64,000 nucleotides of DNA, from positions 124,001 to 188,000 of the forward strand of contig NZ_JACJTO010000001.1 in NCBI RefSeq assembly GCF_014698755.1, written 5' to 3'. The notes beneath the pieces are model-generated. The model saw only the letters and a list, made by a program, of their open reading frames with translations. It did not search any database and was not told where the DNA came from. The stretch comes from Aphanizomenon flos-aquae FACHB-1287. Lineage in GTDB: Bacteria > Cyanobacteriota > Cyanobacteriia > Cyanobacteriales > Nostocaceae. Positions 28,099 through 36,624 of this stretch are shown piece by piece; within the stretch, counting starts at the first letter, position 1; the number at the start of each line of letters is the position of its first letter. Made by a program: the position numbers and the translations under genes.

Positions 28099-28413
28099 TT
28101 AATGTTGTGTTACAAAACCAGGAAAATGTAATATACCATTAACATATTTGGCGTGAAACCGTCTATCACCACCGCTACCTAACACTTTAGATTTTAAATT
28201 ATATCCTTTTTCTTGAGAATCAACAAGCCCAATACTACCCTGTGGGTGTACTAACCCTTTCGCAATTGCCTTTAAATGCTTTCCTTTACTATCATATCTT
28301 ATACCTAATTTTATTTGTTCGTCGCTAAATGAAACTTGCAAATCATAGGTCGAAGAATATACAACGTCAGGTTGAATATCTTGCCAATTATTGGATAATG
28401 GTAAAACTTCCAT
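28099..28413 (-). CDS. Hypothetical protein, first gene of a two-gene unit
   Basis: This 104-residue soluble protein includes VSFSDEQIKLGIRYDSKG and a basic C-terminal part with GSGGDRRFHAKYVNGILHFPG. I do not recognise the family. The conserved-looking HAKYVNG segment and the partner gene 13 bp downstream make a paired function likely. An AT-rich 157-bp leader separates it from the ribulokinase-like gene. Confidence 0.6.
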   Translation of the reverse strand: MEVLPLSNNWQDIQPDVVYSSTYDLQVSFSDEQIKLGIRYDSKGKHLKAIAKGLVHPQGSIGLVDSQEKGYNLKSKVLGSGGDRRFHAKYVNGILHFPGFVTQH

Positions 28414-28570
28414 GATATCTAATGGTTTACTGCTCTACTGATACCTTTATGGAATCGAATAATAAATTAAACAATAGTATCATGCAAGTTTAGGGACTTC
28501 TAAATAAAAAATGTCTCAAAACTGACGCAAAAAACCTCTCTATTTTTTCTTTCTCCGTGTCCTCCGTGGT

Positions 28571-29827
28571 TCATTCCAAATTAATTCTTCCCATTGCCAA
28601 AAGTGCCGTTCCATAGGCTGCTTCCGTATTAATAGATGAAACAATTGGTACTTTTAAATAACGTTGACGAATAGCAGTCCAAGTAGAATTTACAGCACCA
28701 CCACCGGATGTATAAATATGAGTTAATGAATCAGCACCGAGATTTTGTAAAAGTTCATATCCTCTGGTTTCTATTCTAGCCATACCTTCTAATAAACCAT
28801 GGAGAAATTCCTGATTTTGATTTGGACGTGGTTCTAGTTTCGGTAATAAATGGGGATCATTAACAGGAAAGCGATCGCCCGGTTGCAATAATGGATAATA
28901 ATCTAACATACTGGCTTGAGTTGGATCAATTTCCGCGCTTAACCTCACCAAATCAACATCACTAAAGAATTTCTTTAAAACAGCGCCACCCGTGTTAGAA
29001 GCACCTCCAGTTAACCACAAATCACCTAAGCGATGACTATAAATTCCATATCGCGCATCTTCAACTCTGTGACGGCTTAAAAGTTTTAGTACCAACGTTG
29101 AACCCAGAGAAGTTACCGCTTCCCCCGGAAATTTAGCTCCACTGGCTAAAAAAGCCGCAATACTATCTGTTGTACCTGCAACCACCAAACAATCAGCTTT
29201 AAAGCCAAAATCAGCCACTATCTGTGGAAGTAATTCACCAATAGGTATTCCCGGTGGAAAGACCTGGGGTAAATTAAGGGGAATTTGTAGCTGTTGTAAC
29301 CATGCTGGATATTGCAATTTTTCCACGTCATAACCCAACTTTAAGGCATTGTGGTAATCACTAATACCTAACTTTCCATGCAAGAGAAATCCCAACCAAT
29401 CGGCTTGATGTAGTAAATATCTAGCTTTTGTAAAAGTAGGTAATTCTTGCATCCAGAGGAGTTTCGCTAGACTTGATGTAGCACTTAATACAGTATGATT
29501 GGGTGGTGCAATTGCCGTCAACCGTTCTAAAGCCATAGCTCCCCGACTGTCGTTGTACAATAGAGGTGCGTCTACTGGCTTTCCAGTCTCGTCAGTCAGC
29601 AAAATAGTGGAAGAAGTGCCATTAATAGCAATTGCCCCTATTTCCTTCCTGAAAACCCCCGGAATTTGCCCTAATAGACTCCATAAAGCCTGTTGCCAAC
29701 AAGTTACCCAATCAACCGTCTCAACGTGCCAGCAATGACGCATTTGGGACAGAATTCGACCCTCTTCATCAATTACCACACCCCGTGCGCCAGAGGTGCC
29801 AAAGTCAATACCGAGTGATAAAGTCAT
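28571..29827 (-). CDS. FGGY-family sugar kinase, probable D-ribulose kinase
   Basis: This 418-residue ASKHA-fold carbohydrate kinase begins LGIDFGTSGARGVVID (phosphate-1 motif) and shows AINGTSSTILLTDETG, APLLYNDSRG, VAGTTDSIAAFLASGA and the C-terminal adenosine-binding GGGAVNSTW. The shorter-than-usual length and sequence style match the cyanobacterial/plant xylulokinase-like group whose characterised members phosphorylate D-ribulose. That assignment is from family knowledge; the substrate here is not tested. Confidence 0.85.
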   Translation of the reverse strand: MTLSLGIDFGTSGARGVVIDEEGRILSQMRHCWHVETVDWVTCWQQALWSLLGQIPGVFRKEIGAIAINGTSSTILLTDETGKPVDAPLLYNDSRGAMALERLTAIAPPNHTVLSATSSLAKLLWMQELPTFTKARYLLHQADWLGFLLHGKLGISDYHNALKLGYDVEKLQYPAWLQQLQIPLNLPQVFPPGIPIGELLPQIVADFGFKADCLVVAGTTDSIAAFLASGAKFPGEAVTSLGSTLVLKLLSRHRVEDARYGIYSHRLGDLWLTGGASNTGGAVLKKFFSDVDLVRLSAEIDPTQASMLDYYPLLQPGDRFPVNDPHLLPKLEPRPNQNQEFLHGLLEGMARIETRGYELLQNLGADSLTHIYTSGGGAVNSTWTAIRQRYLKVPIVSSINTEAAYGTALLAMGRINLE

Positions 29828-29882
29828 AAATTAAGGTAATAGGGAGCAGGGGAGCAGGGGGAGAAGATTGGTATTTAGTCTT

Positions 29883-29926
29883 CCCATTGACCATTGACTA
29901 TTGACCACTGACCAATGACAACTAAC
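29883..29926 (+). repeat. Short tandem heptamer-type repeats upstream of psaM
   Basis: A run of TTGACCA/TTGACTA/CTGACCA-like heptamers (CCATTGACCATTGACTATTG and on) lies about 120 bp before psaM. Similar strings occur at about 31920-31955 and 41868-41907. Confidence 0.7.
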
Positions 29927-30025
29927 AAATCCCCGGTTTTTGTTGCATATTGTAACAAGATGTTTCCTAATCTTGCTAAAACAGGGAAAAGTAGTAAACG
30001 AAGTCTTGAAAATCTAGTTCAACTT

Positions 30026-30031
30026 AGGAGG
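30026..30031 (+). promoter_or_regulatory. Shine-Dalgarno site that fixes the psaM start
   Basis: AGGAGG lies 9 bp before ATG 30041. It rules out the in-frame ATG at 29915, which would add 42 residues absent from PsaM proteins. Confidence 0.85.
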
Positions 30032-30040
30032 ATTTCCATC

Positions 30041-30136
30041 ATGGCTCTCACAGATACCCAAGTTTACATTGCATTGGCTGTGGCACTAATTCCAGGAATT
30101 TTGGCTTGGCGTTTAGCTACAGAACTATACAAATAA
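30041..30136 (+). CDS. psaM: Photosystem I reaction centre subunit XII
   Basis: This 31-residue thylakoid membrane peptide starts MALTDTQVYIALAVALIPG and ends LAWRLATELYK, matching PsaM throughout. It has a single membrane helix (about 6-25). It contributes to the trimer-side periphery of photosystem I. A strong Shine-Dalgarno sequence supports this start; a hairpin follows about 45 bp after the stop. Confidence 0.97.
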   Translation: MALTDTQVYIALAVALIPGILAWRLATELYK

Positions 30137-30179
30137 CACCAATGTAACCTTATTACAGGTGATTAGTGCTAGTATGAGG

Positions 30180-30234
30180 GGCCTGGTTTCCAAATTCTTG
30201 TGGTTCTAAGCTATGAGAATTTTGGAAATTGGCC
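30180..30234 (+). terminator. Long hairpin downstream of psaM
   Basis: GGCCTGGTTTCCAAATTCT (30180-30198) pairs imperfectly with AGAATTTTGGAAATTGGCC (30216-30234) over 19 positions. No T tract follows at once (a T-run begins near 30257), so it could equally be a 3'-stabilising hairpin for the short psaM mRNA. Confidence 0.5.
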
Positions 30235-30263
30235 TTTACCTTCAATACCTTGCCCGTTTTTTT

Positions 30264-30330
30264 GTAGGTTGGGTTAAGCGACAGTGCGACCCGACGCTTA
30301 TGTTGGGCTTAGTACCTCAACCCAATCTAC
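30264..30330. repeat. Dispersed hairpin repeat ending GTAGGTTGGG / CCCAATCTAC
   Basis: The outer arms GTAGGTTGGG and CCCAATCTAC pair (one G-T), with an inner segment containing CGACAGTGCGACCCGACGC. It is related to the elements at 18131-18161 and 27670-27700 but longer. The remainder of the 30137-30512 gap holds no gene that I can see. Confidence 0.75.
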
Positions 30331-30512
30331 AAATCAAGACTTTTTGGATTTGGACAAGTTATTGAACTTACTAGGTGATATTTTGCTCATCTTCACACCT
30401 GTATAAATTTCCCAGAAATTGAAGTATCATGGCAGCTAAATTAAGCCGCAATTAGCACCTGTTTGCTTTTGACGGTAATTGCCGGAAATTATGCAAGCCT
30501 TTTGTTAGCACT

Positions 30513-30923
30513 ATGAATGCGTTTCAACCATCTAGACCTCCTTTAAAACCAGTAGAACAACGCCGAACCATACCAAGACCTAAACGACGGCTACGGCAAC
30601 GAGCTTATCAGTTAATGGCGTTGGAAACTACAGCTAAAGTAACAGTTAACATAGTTATTAGTGCGGCAGCGGTATCTGCTCTAGTACAATTGTTGCCTTA
30701 TCATTGGCTACAACAAGACAAGTTGCGAGAAGTCCGTACCGAAGTAAAAGTTATGGAAGGACGTGTGCAAAATTTGCAGACAGAATTTAGCCGCAATTTT
30801 GATCCCAGTGAAGCCAAAAGTATTATGCAACAAAAATCATTTCGCTTTGACCCTAATCAGCGTCCAGTTATATTGATGAATCCAGATCAGGGTATAACGG
30901 AACAATCAACTTTAGCACCATAA
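30513..30923 (+). CDS. Conserved-looking cyanobacterial membrane protein of unknown function
   Basis: This 136-residue protein has a very basic N-terminal ~35 residues (RRTIPRPKRRLRQRAYQ), one hydrophobic segment (about 43-66, TAKVTVNIVISAAAVSALVQLLP), then a coiled-coil stretch (~70-95, REVRTEVKVMEGRVQNLQTEF) and a Pro/Asn-rich tail. The order suggests a single-pass inner or thylakoid membrane protein with a short helical domain outside the cytoplasm. I do not recognise a named family. Confidence 0.7.
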   Translation: MNAFQPSRPPLKPVEQRRTIPRPKRRLRQRAYQLMALETTAKVTVNIVISAAAVSALVQLLPYHWLQQDKLREVRTEVKVMEGRVQNLQTEFSRNFDPSEAKSIMQQKSFRFDPNQRPVILMNPDQGITEQSTLAP

Positions 30924-30975
30924 AAGCGCGGAAAAGATAAGACTCATCAATGTACAAATTTAGTCATCTACCAAA

Positions 30976-31719
30976 TTATTCTTCAAAAAATAGCAACTCG
31001 TTTAACCAAGTTTCGATTTGTAAGCGTAAGCGATAACCGATAACATCTTTATCCTTCAGTAATGGTAGTTTCGCTAAAGCTCGACGATAATCTGCAATTG
31101 CACAATTCCAATCGCCCCAAAGATGATAAGTTCGTCCCCGTTCAGCCCAAATATGTCCTTTAAGTTGACCAAACAACATAGCAATTTCTAAATTTTCAAT
31201 GGCTTCCCCGTACTCTTCTAAATCACGTAAAGTAATACTACGATTAATCCAAGCTCGAACATGATGGGGATTAATATCTAGTGCCTGTTCATAATCAGAT
31301 AACGCGGCTGTTAATTGACCACAAGCAGCATAATAATTAGCCCGGTTATTGTAGGCACTAGCTAGTTTAGAATTTAAGTCTAAAGCTTTGTTATAATCAC
31401 GGAGGGCTTTTTGTCTGTCACCACTTTGAAAATAAATTAGCCCTCGGTTATTGTAATCAACAGCATTTTCGGGATGATGGTCAATTAGATAACTTAATAG
31501 AGCGATTGCCTTAGTATAATCCCCTTGTTGTGCTAACTTCAAAGCACAAGAGCGTAGATAACGTTCTTCCAACATTGATTGATCACCATCCTGTAACCGC
31601 GCACATTGATAACAAAAATTGTTTTGATCAAAAAGGCATACTTGATTGTTTTGAATGCCAGAATTTAAAAAAGAGTGCTTGTTCATAATGTTGCCTATTG
31701 AATTTACTTGGCTTGTCAA
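30976..31719 (-). CDS. TPR-repeat protein
   Basis: This 247-residue protein has about five tetratricopeptide repeats (about 50-225), for example VDYNNRGLIYFQSGDRQKALRDYNKAL and the following repeat ASAYNNRANYYAACGQLTAAL. It has no signal peptide; two cysteines near the N terminus (CYQC) could bind metal. It probably acts as a protein-interaction scaffold. The gene stands alone, converging on the 30513-30923 gene. Confidence 0.85.
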   Translation of the reverse strand: MTSQVNSIGNIMNKHSFLNSGIQNNQVCLFDQNNFCYQCARLQDGDQSMLEERYLRSCALKLAQQGDYTKAIALLSYLIDHHPENAVDYNNRGLIYFQSGDRQKALRDYNKALDLNSKLASAYNNRANYYAACGQLTAALSDYEQALDINPHHVRAWINRSITLRDLEEYGEAIENLEIAMLFGQLKGHIWAERGRTYHLWGDWNCAIADYRRALAKLPLLKDKDVIGYRLRLQIETWLNELLFFEE

Positions 31720-31986
31720 ATAAAATTACATTTTTCGTAACAGGAGGGATCTAGGATGATGGGAGGATGTGGATTTTATATCCAACAACAACAGGAGTCA
31801 TAAACCTAATAATGTATACTTCATACCCAAGCTCAATTCCTGAATCAGTAAAATTCTGAAGAATTGAAGTGTAGATTTTGATGATGACGGCCAAGAAGCG
31901 AGAGAAATTTTTACCAAAAACAACTGACAAGTGACAAGTGACAACTGACAAACCCCTAATTACCAATTCTAGAAGAGACATTTCTC

Positions 31987-32451
31987 ATGACAACAACAAT
32001 TTCTTATGCCGATGCTAATGACCTGAATACTGATGACTACATTGTTATTGGTTTAGCTACTTGCTTCTATAAAGAAGATGGGGAAGTACATCAAATTGAA
32101 GTGATAGAACCCATTCCTTCAGCGGCCTTAGAAGCTATATGTAAAAACATTCCCACATCTTACAGATTGGCTTATGCAACGAACTTAGGATCTGTGTTAG
32201 ATGGTGATAAAATGCTATTGCCAGAAGGTTTCCCAGCCTCTGCTCAATTTGGAGATGAGTTTCCATTACGGTTGTTTTCTGCGGCTCGTACCTATAAACG
32301 CCGTGAAGCTGCCCAAAATCTGATTCCCCTAGGAGCAACTAAAATGGATTTGAATTATTCGATAGAGCGCAAACGGGTACTGAATGCGGCTAGAGTTGTC
32401 ACTAAAGACGACAACATCAAACAACACTCTCACACTCACAAAGTTCTTTAA
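31987..32451 (+). CDS. Conserved hypothetical protein
   Basis: This 154-residue soluble protein begins MTTTISYADANDLNTDDYIVIGLATCFYKEDGE. It contains VIEPIPSAALEAICKNIPTSY and a basic segment ERKRVLNAARVV near the end. No catalytic motif is recognised. It is 15 bp upstream of the GST gene on the same strand, so the two are probably co-transcribed. A heptamer-type repeat (GACAAGTGACAAGTGACAAC) lies about 40 bp before the start. Confidence 0.7.
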   Translation: MTTTISYADANDLNTDDYIVIGLATCFYKEDGEVHQIEVIEPIPSAALEAICKNIPTSYRLAYATNLGSVLDGDKMLLPEGFPASAQFGDEFPLRLFSAARTYKRREAAQNLIPLGATKMDLNYSIERKRVLNAARVVTKDDNIKQHSHTHKVL

Positions 32452-32466
32452 TTTCAGAAATTTCAG

Positions 32467-33030
32467 ATGACTATATTGAAACTTTACGGCGGTGCTCGTA
32501 GTCGGGCTGCAATTATCCAATGGTACTTAGAGGAACTGGAAATTCCTTATGAGGTTGTACTTTTGGATATGCAAGCAGGGGAACACCTCCGGCCTGATTT
32601 TCTGAAAATTAACCCTATGGGTAAAGTTCCCGCTATCGTTGACGGTGATTTTCGGCTTTGGGAATCAGGAGCTATTTTGCTTTATTTGGCGGAAAAATAC
32701 GGTAGAATGGCGTTTTCTCTGGAAGAAAAAGCTATCTTTGCCCAGTGGGTATTATTTGCCAATTCTAGTTTAGGAACAGGTATTTTTATAGAGGCCAATC
32801 GTGAACGAGAAATGCCACGATTATTGACTCCTGTAAATGAAATTTTGGGAAATCAGCCTTTTTTACTAGGTAATGATTTTACCGTTGCAGATGTGGCTGT
32901 GGGATCAATTCTTTGCTATATTCCCATTATGCTCAAATTAGATTTGAGTGCTTATCCGGCAATTGTGAAGTATATTCAGTCAATGTCTGAACGTCCCGCA
33001 TTTCAAAAAAGTATCGGTGCAAGGAAGTAA
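32467..33030 (+). CDS. Glutathione S-transferase family protein
   Basis: This 187-residue GST begins with the thioredoxin-like N-terminal domain (LKLYGGARSRAAIIQWYLEELEIPYEVVLLD), has the cis-proline/glutathione-binding MGKVPAIVDGDFRLWESGAILLYLAEKYG, and then an all-helical C-terminal domain with FLLGNDFTVADVAVGSIL. The likely activating residue is the Ser in GARSRA. It is shorter than typical (200-220). It acts in the cytoplasm, in detoxification or redox roles; the substrate is unknown. Confidence 0.92.
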   Translation: MTILKLYGGARSRAAIIQWYLEELEIPYEVVLLDMQAGEHLRPDFLKINPMGKVPAIVDGDFRLWESGAILLYLAEKYGRMAFSLEEKAIFAQWVLFANSSLGTGIFIEANREREMPRLLTPVNEILGNQPFLLGNDFTVADVAVGSILCYIPIMLKLDLSAYPAIVKYIQSMSERPAFQKSIGARK

Positions 33031-33162
33031 GTAGGCTAATATCACGGCTGAATACTAACGATAATTTTTAATGTCAATACTTAATTGATAATTGTTAATT
33101 GACAGTTATCAATTATACTCCAATAGCAAGGAACAGCAATCACTATCAATATTAGTTAATAG

Positions 33163-33218
33163 AAAAACCCAGTAGTCCGCAAATTCTCAGACCAGTTCTT
33201 ACGCTCATACGGGTTTTT
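33163..33218. terminator. Probable bidirectional terminator between GST and mnmA
   Basis: AAAAACCC (33163-33170) pairs with GGGTTTTT (33211-33218), giving a T-tract or A-tract-ended stem for both directions with a 40-bp intervening segment. It lies 4 bp beyond the mnmA stop codon. The stem is short, so the call is moderate. Confidence 0.45.
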
Positions 33219-33221
33219 GAT

Positions 33222-34277
33222 TTAACTAAACTGTTCGATAATTCCCCCACCTAATACTTTGTCTCCGTTGTACCAAACTGCAGCTTGTCCAGGTGTAATA
33301 CTGAACTGTGGTTCATCAAATACCAAACGCACACGGGAATCTGCTAAAGGAATTACCGTCACAGGTACAGCTTGAGAACGATAACGGATTTGTACCTCAG
33401 CGCGAATCGGTGTTACAGGTTCGGCAATAGAAACCCAATTTACTCTATTTATTGTACATTCTGACTCAGTTCCTTTGGTGCGATCGCCTACAATTACCCT
33501 GTTATTAACAGCATCCAAGGAAATCACATACAAGGGTTCGGCCGCAGCAATACCTAAGCCTTTTCGCTGACCAATAGTGTAATGATGAATACCATCATGT
33601 TGCCCCAAAATTTTTCCAGATGTATCAACAATATCACCTGATTTGGGAGCTAAATATTTATCTAAAAATGCCCGCATAGAACCGTTACTTTCTACCAAGC
33701 ATAAATCTTGACTTTCTGGTTTATCAGCGGTTTTTAAATTGTATTCGCTGGCAATTCTCCGGGTATCGGTTTTATTTAATTCCCCTAGAGGGAAAATTAC
33801 AGCCCCTAATAAATCTTGGGATAAATCGTAGAGAAAATAAGATTGATCTTTGTTGCGGTCAACGGCTCGTAATAATTGGTAACGATTAGTAGCGTCATCA
33901 TAACAAACTTTGGCATAATGACCTGTAGCGATGCGATCGCATTCTAATTTTTCCCGCGCATATTCGACCATTGGACCAAATTTCACAGTTTTGTTACATT
34001 GAGAACAAGGTAAGGGCGTAATTCCCACACTATAACCTGTCACCAAAAAATCAACAATTTCCGTTTGAAAGACATCCCGAATATCAACAATTTCATGGGG
34101 GATACCCAATTGTTGACAAATATCAGCCGCGTCGATCATTCCTTCAGAGCAACATTGCCCCTTGCCTTTCATTAGCCAAAGGGTTAAACCAATTACATCA
34201 TAGCCCTGATTATGCAGCATAGCGGCGGCTACGGAACTATCAACGCCACCAGAAAGACCAACGACAACTTTTTTCAT
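33222..34277 (-). CDS. mnmA: tRNA-specific 2-thiouridylase
   Basis: MnmA thiolates U34 of tRNA-Lys, -Glu and -Gln. The 351-residue protein has the PP-loop [18 protein letters not shown] at the N terminus, the catalytic cysteine pair in LPCSQCNK (~99-102) and the second Cys in SQDLCLVE (~195-200), followed by the C-terminal beta domain with [16 protein letters not shown] and ending GGGIIEQFS. Length and motifs are normal. It is convergent with the GST gene and divergent from the PsbP-like gene. Confidence 0.97.
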   Translation of the reverse strand: MKKVVVGLSGGVDSSVAAAMLHNQGYDVIGLTLWLMKGKGQCCSEGMIDAADICQQLGIPHEIVDIRDVFQTEIVDFLVTGYSVGITPLPCSQCNKTVKFGPMVEYAREKLECDRIATGHYAKVCYDDATNRYQLLRAVDRNKDQSYFLYDLSQDLLGAVIFPLGELNKTDTRRIASEYNLKTADKPESQDLCLVESNGSMRAFLDKYLAPKSGDIVDTSGKILGQHDGIHHYTIGQRKGLGIAAAEPLYVISLDAVNNRVIVGDRTKGTESECTINRVNWVSIAEPVTPIRAEVQIRYRSQAVPVTVIPLADSRVRLVFDEPQFSITPGQAAVWYNGDKVLGGGIIEQFS

Positions 34278-34490
34278 AATTCACACTTTTGAAAGTGCTT
34301 GCGGCTTATTTTCGTAAGAAAGGGGTTTTTGATTGCCCACAAGAGACTGTCCGATTATAGCACACATACCTATAAAGCCTGAAGAGGATCGCCAAAAGAA
34401 AGTCTGCAAATTGTACCTAATTGATGAGAAAATGAAAACTGGCAATTATCCTTACCTTGTGTTGCTGACGGCTGAAAGGAATCTTAAAAA

Positions 34491-35036
34491 ATGTGGAAAA
34501 GAATTACGTTAATTTTATTATTGGTGTTGAGCTTCAGCTTGAGTAATCCTGGTGTAGCTAATGCGGCTGGACTTAGGAGCTTTATCGATAGTGACGACGG
34601 TTATCAGTTTGCTTATCCTAATGGTTGGTTACAAGTTAAAGTTGGTGATGGACCTGATGTGGTATTTCACGATTTAATTGAAGTATCAGAAAATGTTTCT
34701 GTAGTAATTAGTCCAGTTCCCTCTGGTAAAACTTTGGCGGAATTGGGAACACCAACAGAAGTTGGTTATAAATTAGGAAAAGTGGCTCTTGCTCCTGTAA
34801 ATTCTGGGCGTACTGCTGAATTAATCAATGCGGCTCAACGGGAAGTAAATGGGAAAATTTACTACTTTCTAGAATATGAAGTGAAATTTCCTAACGGACA
34901 AAAAAGACACAATATTTCTAGTGTGGCTGTAAGTCGTGGTAAACTGTTTACTTTTAATGCTTCAGTCCCTGAGAGACGTTGGAAAAAACTGCAACGGATG
35001 ATTGATGAAGTTGTTAGTTCTTTCACTGTTTATTAA
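34491..35036 (+). CDS. PsbP-family photosystem II protein (CyanoP-like)
   Basis: This 181-residue protein begins with a signal peptide (residues ~1-26, MWKRITLILLLVLSFSLS, cleavage near ANA|AGL) and then a PsbP fold with GLRSFIDSDDGYQFAYPNGWLQVKV and VVFHDLIEVSENVSVVISPV. CyanoP sits on the lumenal side of photosystem II and is linked to its assembly. Known homologues such as the Synechocystis one are lipoproteins, but this protein contains no cysteine, so lipid anchoring is impossible and a soluble lumenal form is expected. Confidence 0.9.
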   Translation: MWKRITLILLLVLSFSLSNPGVANAAGLRSFIDSDDGYQFAYPNGWLQVKVGDGPDVVFHDLIEVSENVSVVISPVPSGKTLAELGTPTEVGYKLGKVALAPVNSGRTAELINAAQREVNGKIYYFLEYEVKFPNGQKRHNISSVAVSRGKLFTFNASVPERRWKKLQRMIDEVVSSFTVY

Positions 35037-35104
35037 TAATTAAAAATGGTGGTAATTGACAATTAATCATTATCAATTACCAAAAATTACTTTTATCAAA
35101 ATCT

Positions 35105-35701
35105 ATGAAAATCCCACAATTTGTTCTTGCTTCTGCTTCTGTTGCGCGTCGTCGGTTACTCCACACTGTGGGAATTGAATCAATAGTTTGTCCGAGTGAT
35201 TTTGATGAGTCGCAAATACAACTAACTGAACCAGGGGAATTAGTAAAAACCCTGGCTCGGTGTAAAGCGGAAACTGTAGTTTCCCAATTTCCATCAGCTT
35301 TGGTAATGGGTTGTGATTCGGTTTTGGCTATTGGTGGTATGATCTATGGTAAACCAGCAAATGCAGAGGAAGCGATCGCTCGGTGGCAATTGATGCAAGG
35401 TAATTTTGGTGACTTGTATACAGGTCATGTTTTGATTGATACTACTAAAAATAAAACTGTGGTTAAATGTCAAGTTACTAGGGTGTATTTTGCAGAAATG
35501 AGCGATCGCGCTATTCGAGCCTATGTAGCTACATGTGAACCTCTTAAATGCGCTGGAGCATTTGCTTTAGAAGGTTTTGGGAGTTTATTTATAGAGAAAA
35601 TAGAGGGTTGTCACAGTAATGTCATTGGTTTAAGTTTACCCTTATTGCGGCAGATGATCGGGGAATTGGGATATGAAGTTATAGATTTTTGGGTATATTG
35701 A
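35105..35701 (+). CDS. maf: Maf-family nucleoside triphosphate pyrophosphatase
   Basis: This 198-residue protein has the Maf signature [14 protein letters not shown] at the N terminus, a conserved segment [25 protein letters not shown] with the catalytic Asp near residue 71, and [26 protein letters not shown]-like C-terminal parts. The family hydrolyses non-canonical or modified NTPs and affects septum formation. It lies 68 bp after the PsbP-like gene and may be co-transcribed. Confidence 0.93.
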   Translation: MKIPQFVLASASVARRRLLHTVGIESIVCPSDFDESQIQLTEPGELVKTLARCKAETVVSQFPSALVMGCDSVLAIGGMIYGKPANAEEAIARWQLMQGNFGDLYTGHVLIDTTKNKTVVKCQVTRVYFAEMSDRAIRAYVATCEPLKCAGAFALEGFGSLFIEKIEGCHSNVIGLSLPLLRQMIGELGYEVIDFWVY

Positions 35702-35736
35702 TAACTGTTTTTGAATAATAAATTTGAGATTTTTTC

Positions 35737-36624
35737 ATGACTAAAATACCAGAAAATATTCGCTTAAAGGAGCTAGTAATAATTGCTAATTCAAATAAAC
35801 CATTTTTTTTTTTTGACGATTTCATTAACTTCCTAAATTCAGAAAATTATATTAGTCTTTATCAATTTGTAAGAGAACAAGAAGCACCAAAAGCAAAAAT
35901 TGTACTGAAAAAATATTTAGATCGTAAAATTCCTGACAACTTGAAATTATATGATGGAATTGCTCGTCCTTATCTTGAACATAAAGCTAAATGGTTAATT
36001 TTAGGTTGGATTTTTAGAGATGCTCCTGAACAACGTCTTAAACCATTTCTTAAGATAATTCATGGTACAGCTATTGAGCGAAAAGTAGAAATAATAAATC
36101 AAGTTCGCGAATACGTTTCTAATATTTTACCTGAACAAAAACAATGGGAATGGGTAGCCATTTTTGAGGTAATGATTGATCGTTTAGAAGGAAGTCGTCG
36201 AGCCATAAAAGGTAATCTCTTTGAAGCAATTGTTAGGATCAATCTAAAAGAAATATTTAAAAATAATGATTTAGAACTTATAATTACAGATAATCAAGTT
36301 AAAATAGGTGATGAAACCTATGATGTTAAAATTAGTGGAAAAAATGGAACTATCTTAATTCCTGTAAAAACTCGTGAAACAATGGGAGGAGGTCATGCTC
36401 ATTTATTTACAAGAGATATTTATAAAGCAATAACAATAGCAAATAAATCAGGATTTATGTGTATTCCAATTATTATTGCTGAATCTTGGAAAGGGGATAT
36501 CAACTCTTTAGGTTGTAAAAATTTCGTATATATAGATAAAAATCCTAATTCAATAACTATAGTCAAACCTTTACTAGATCAAGAGCTTCAAAAACTTTTA
36601 CCTATTTTTGAAATAATAAATTAA
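35737..36624 (+). CDS. Putative type II restriction endonuclease
   Basis: The 295-residue protein is paired tail to tail with a DNA methyltransferase, which is the main reason for this call. The N-terminal ~150 residues are helical. A candidate nuclease core lies at about 170-215: RAIKGNLFEAIVRINL (helix with Glu), then GDETYDVKISGKNGTILIPVKTRE, resembling a PD-(D/E)XK arrangement in which the acidic residue before the Lys is displaced. The next segment GGGHAHLFTRDIYKA is distinctive. The catalytic residues are inferred, and the recognition sequence is unknown. The AT-rich codon choice differs somewhat from the core genes either side, consistent with transfer. Confidence 0.7.
   Translation: MTKIPENIRLKELVIIANSNKPFFFFDDFINFLNSENYISLYQFVREQEAPKAKIVLKKYLDRKIPDNLKLYDGIARPYLEHKAKWLILGWIFRDAPEQRLKPFLKIIHGTAIERKVEIINQVREYVSNILPEQKQWEWVAIFEVMIDRLEGSRRAIKGNLFEAIVRINLKEIFKNNDLELIITDNQVKIGDETYDVKISGKNGTILIPVKTRETMGGGHAHLFTRDIYKAITIANKSGFMCIPIIIAESWKGDINSLGCKNFVYIDKNPNSITIVKPLLDQELQKLLPIFEIIN

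Noticed and set aside
29915-30136. 73-aa protein containing PsaM
   Set aside because: The Shine-Dalgarno at 30026-30031 and the known PsaM length place the start at 30041; the extra N-terminal part is translated intergenic repeat.
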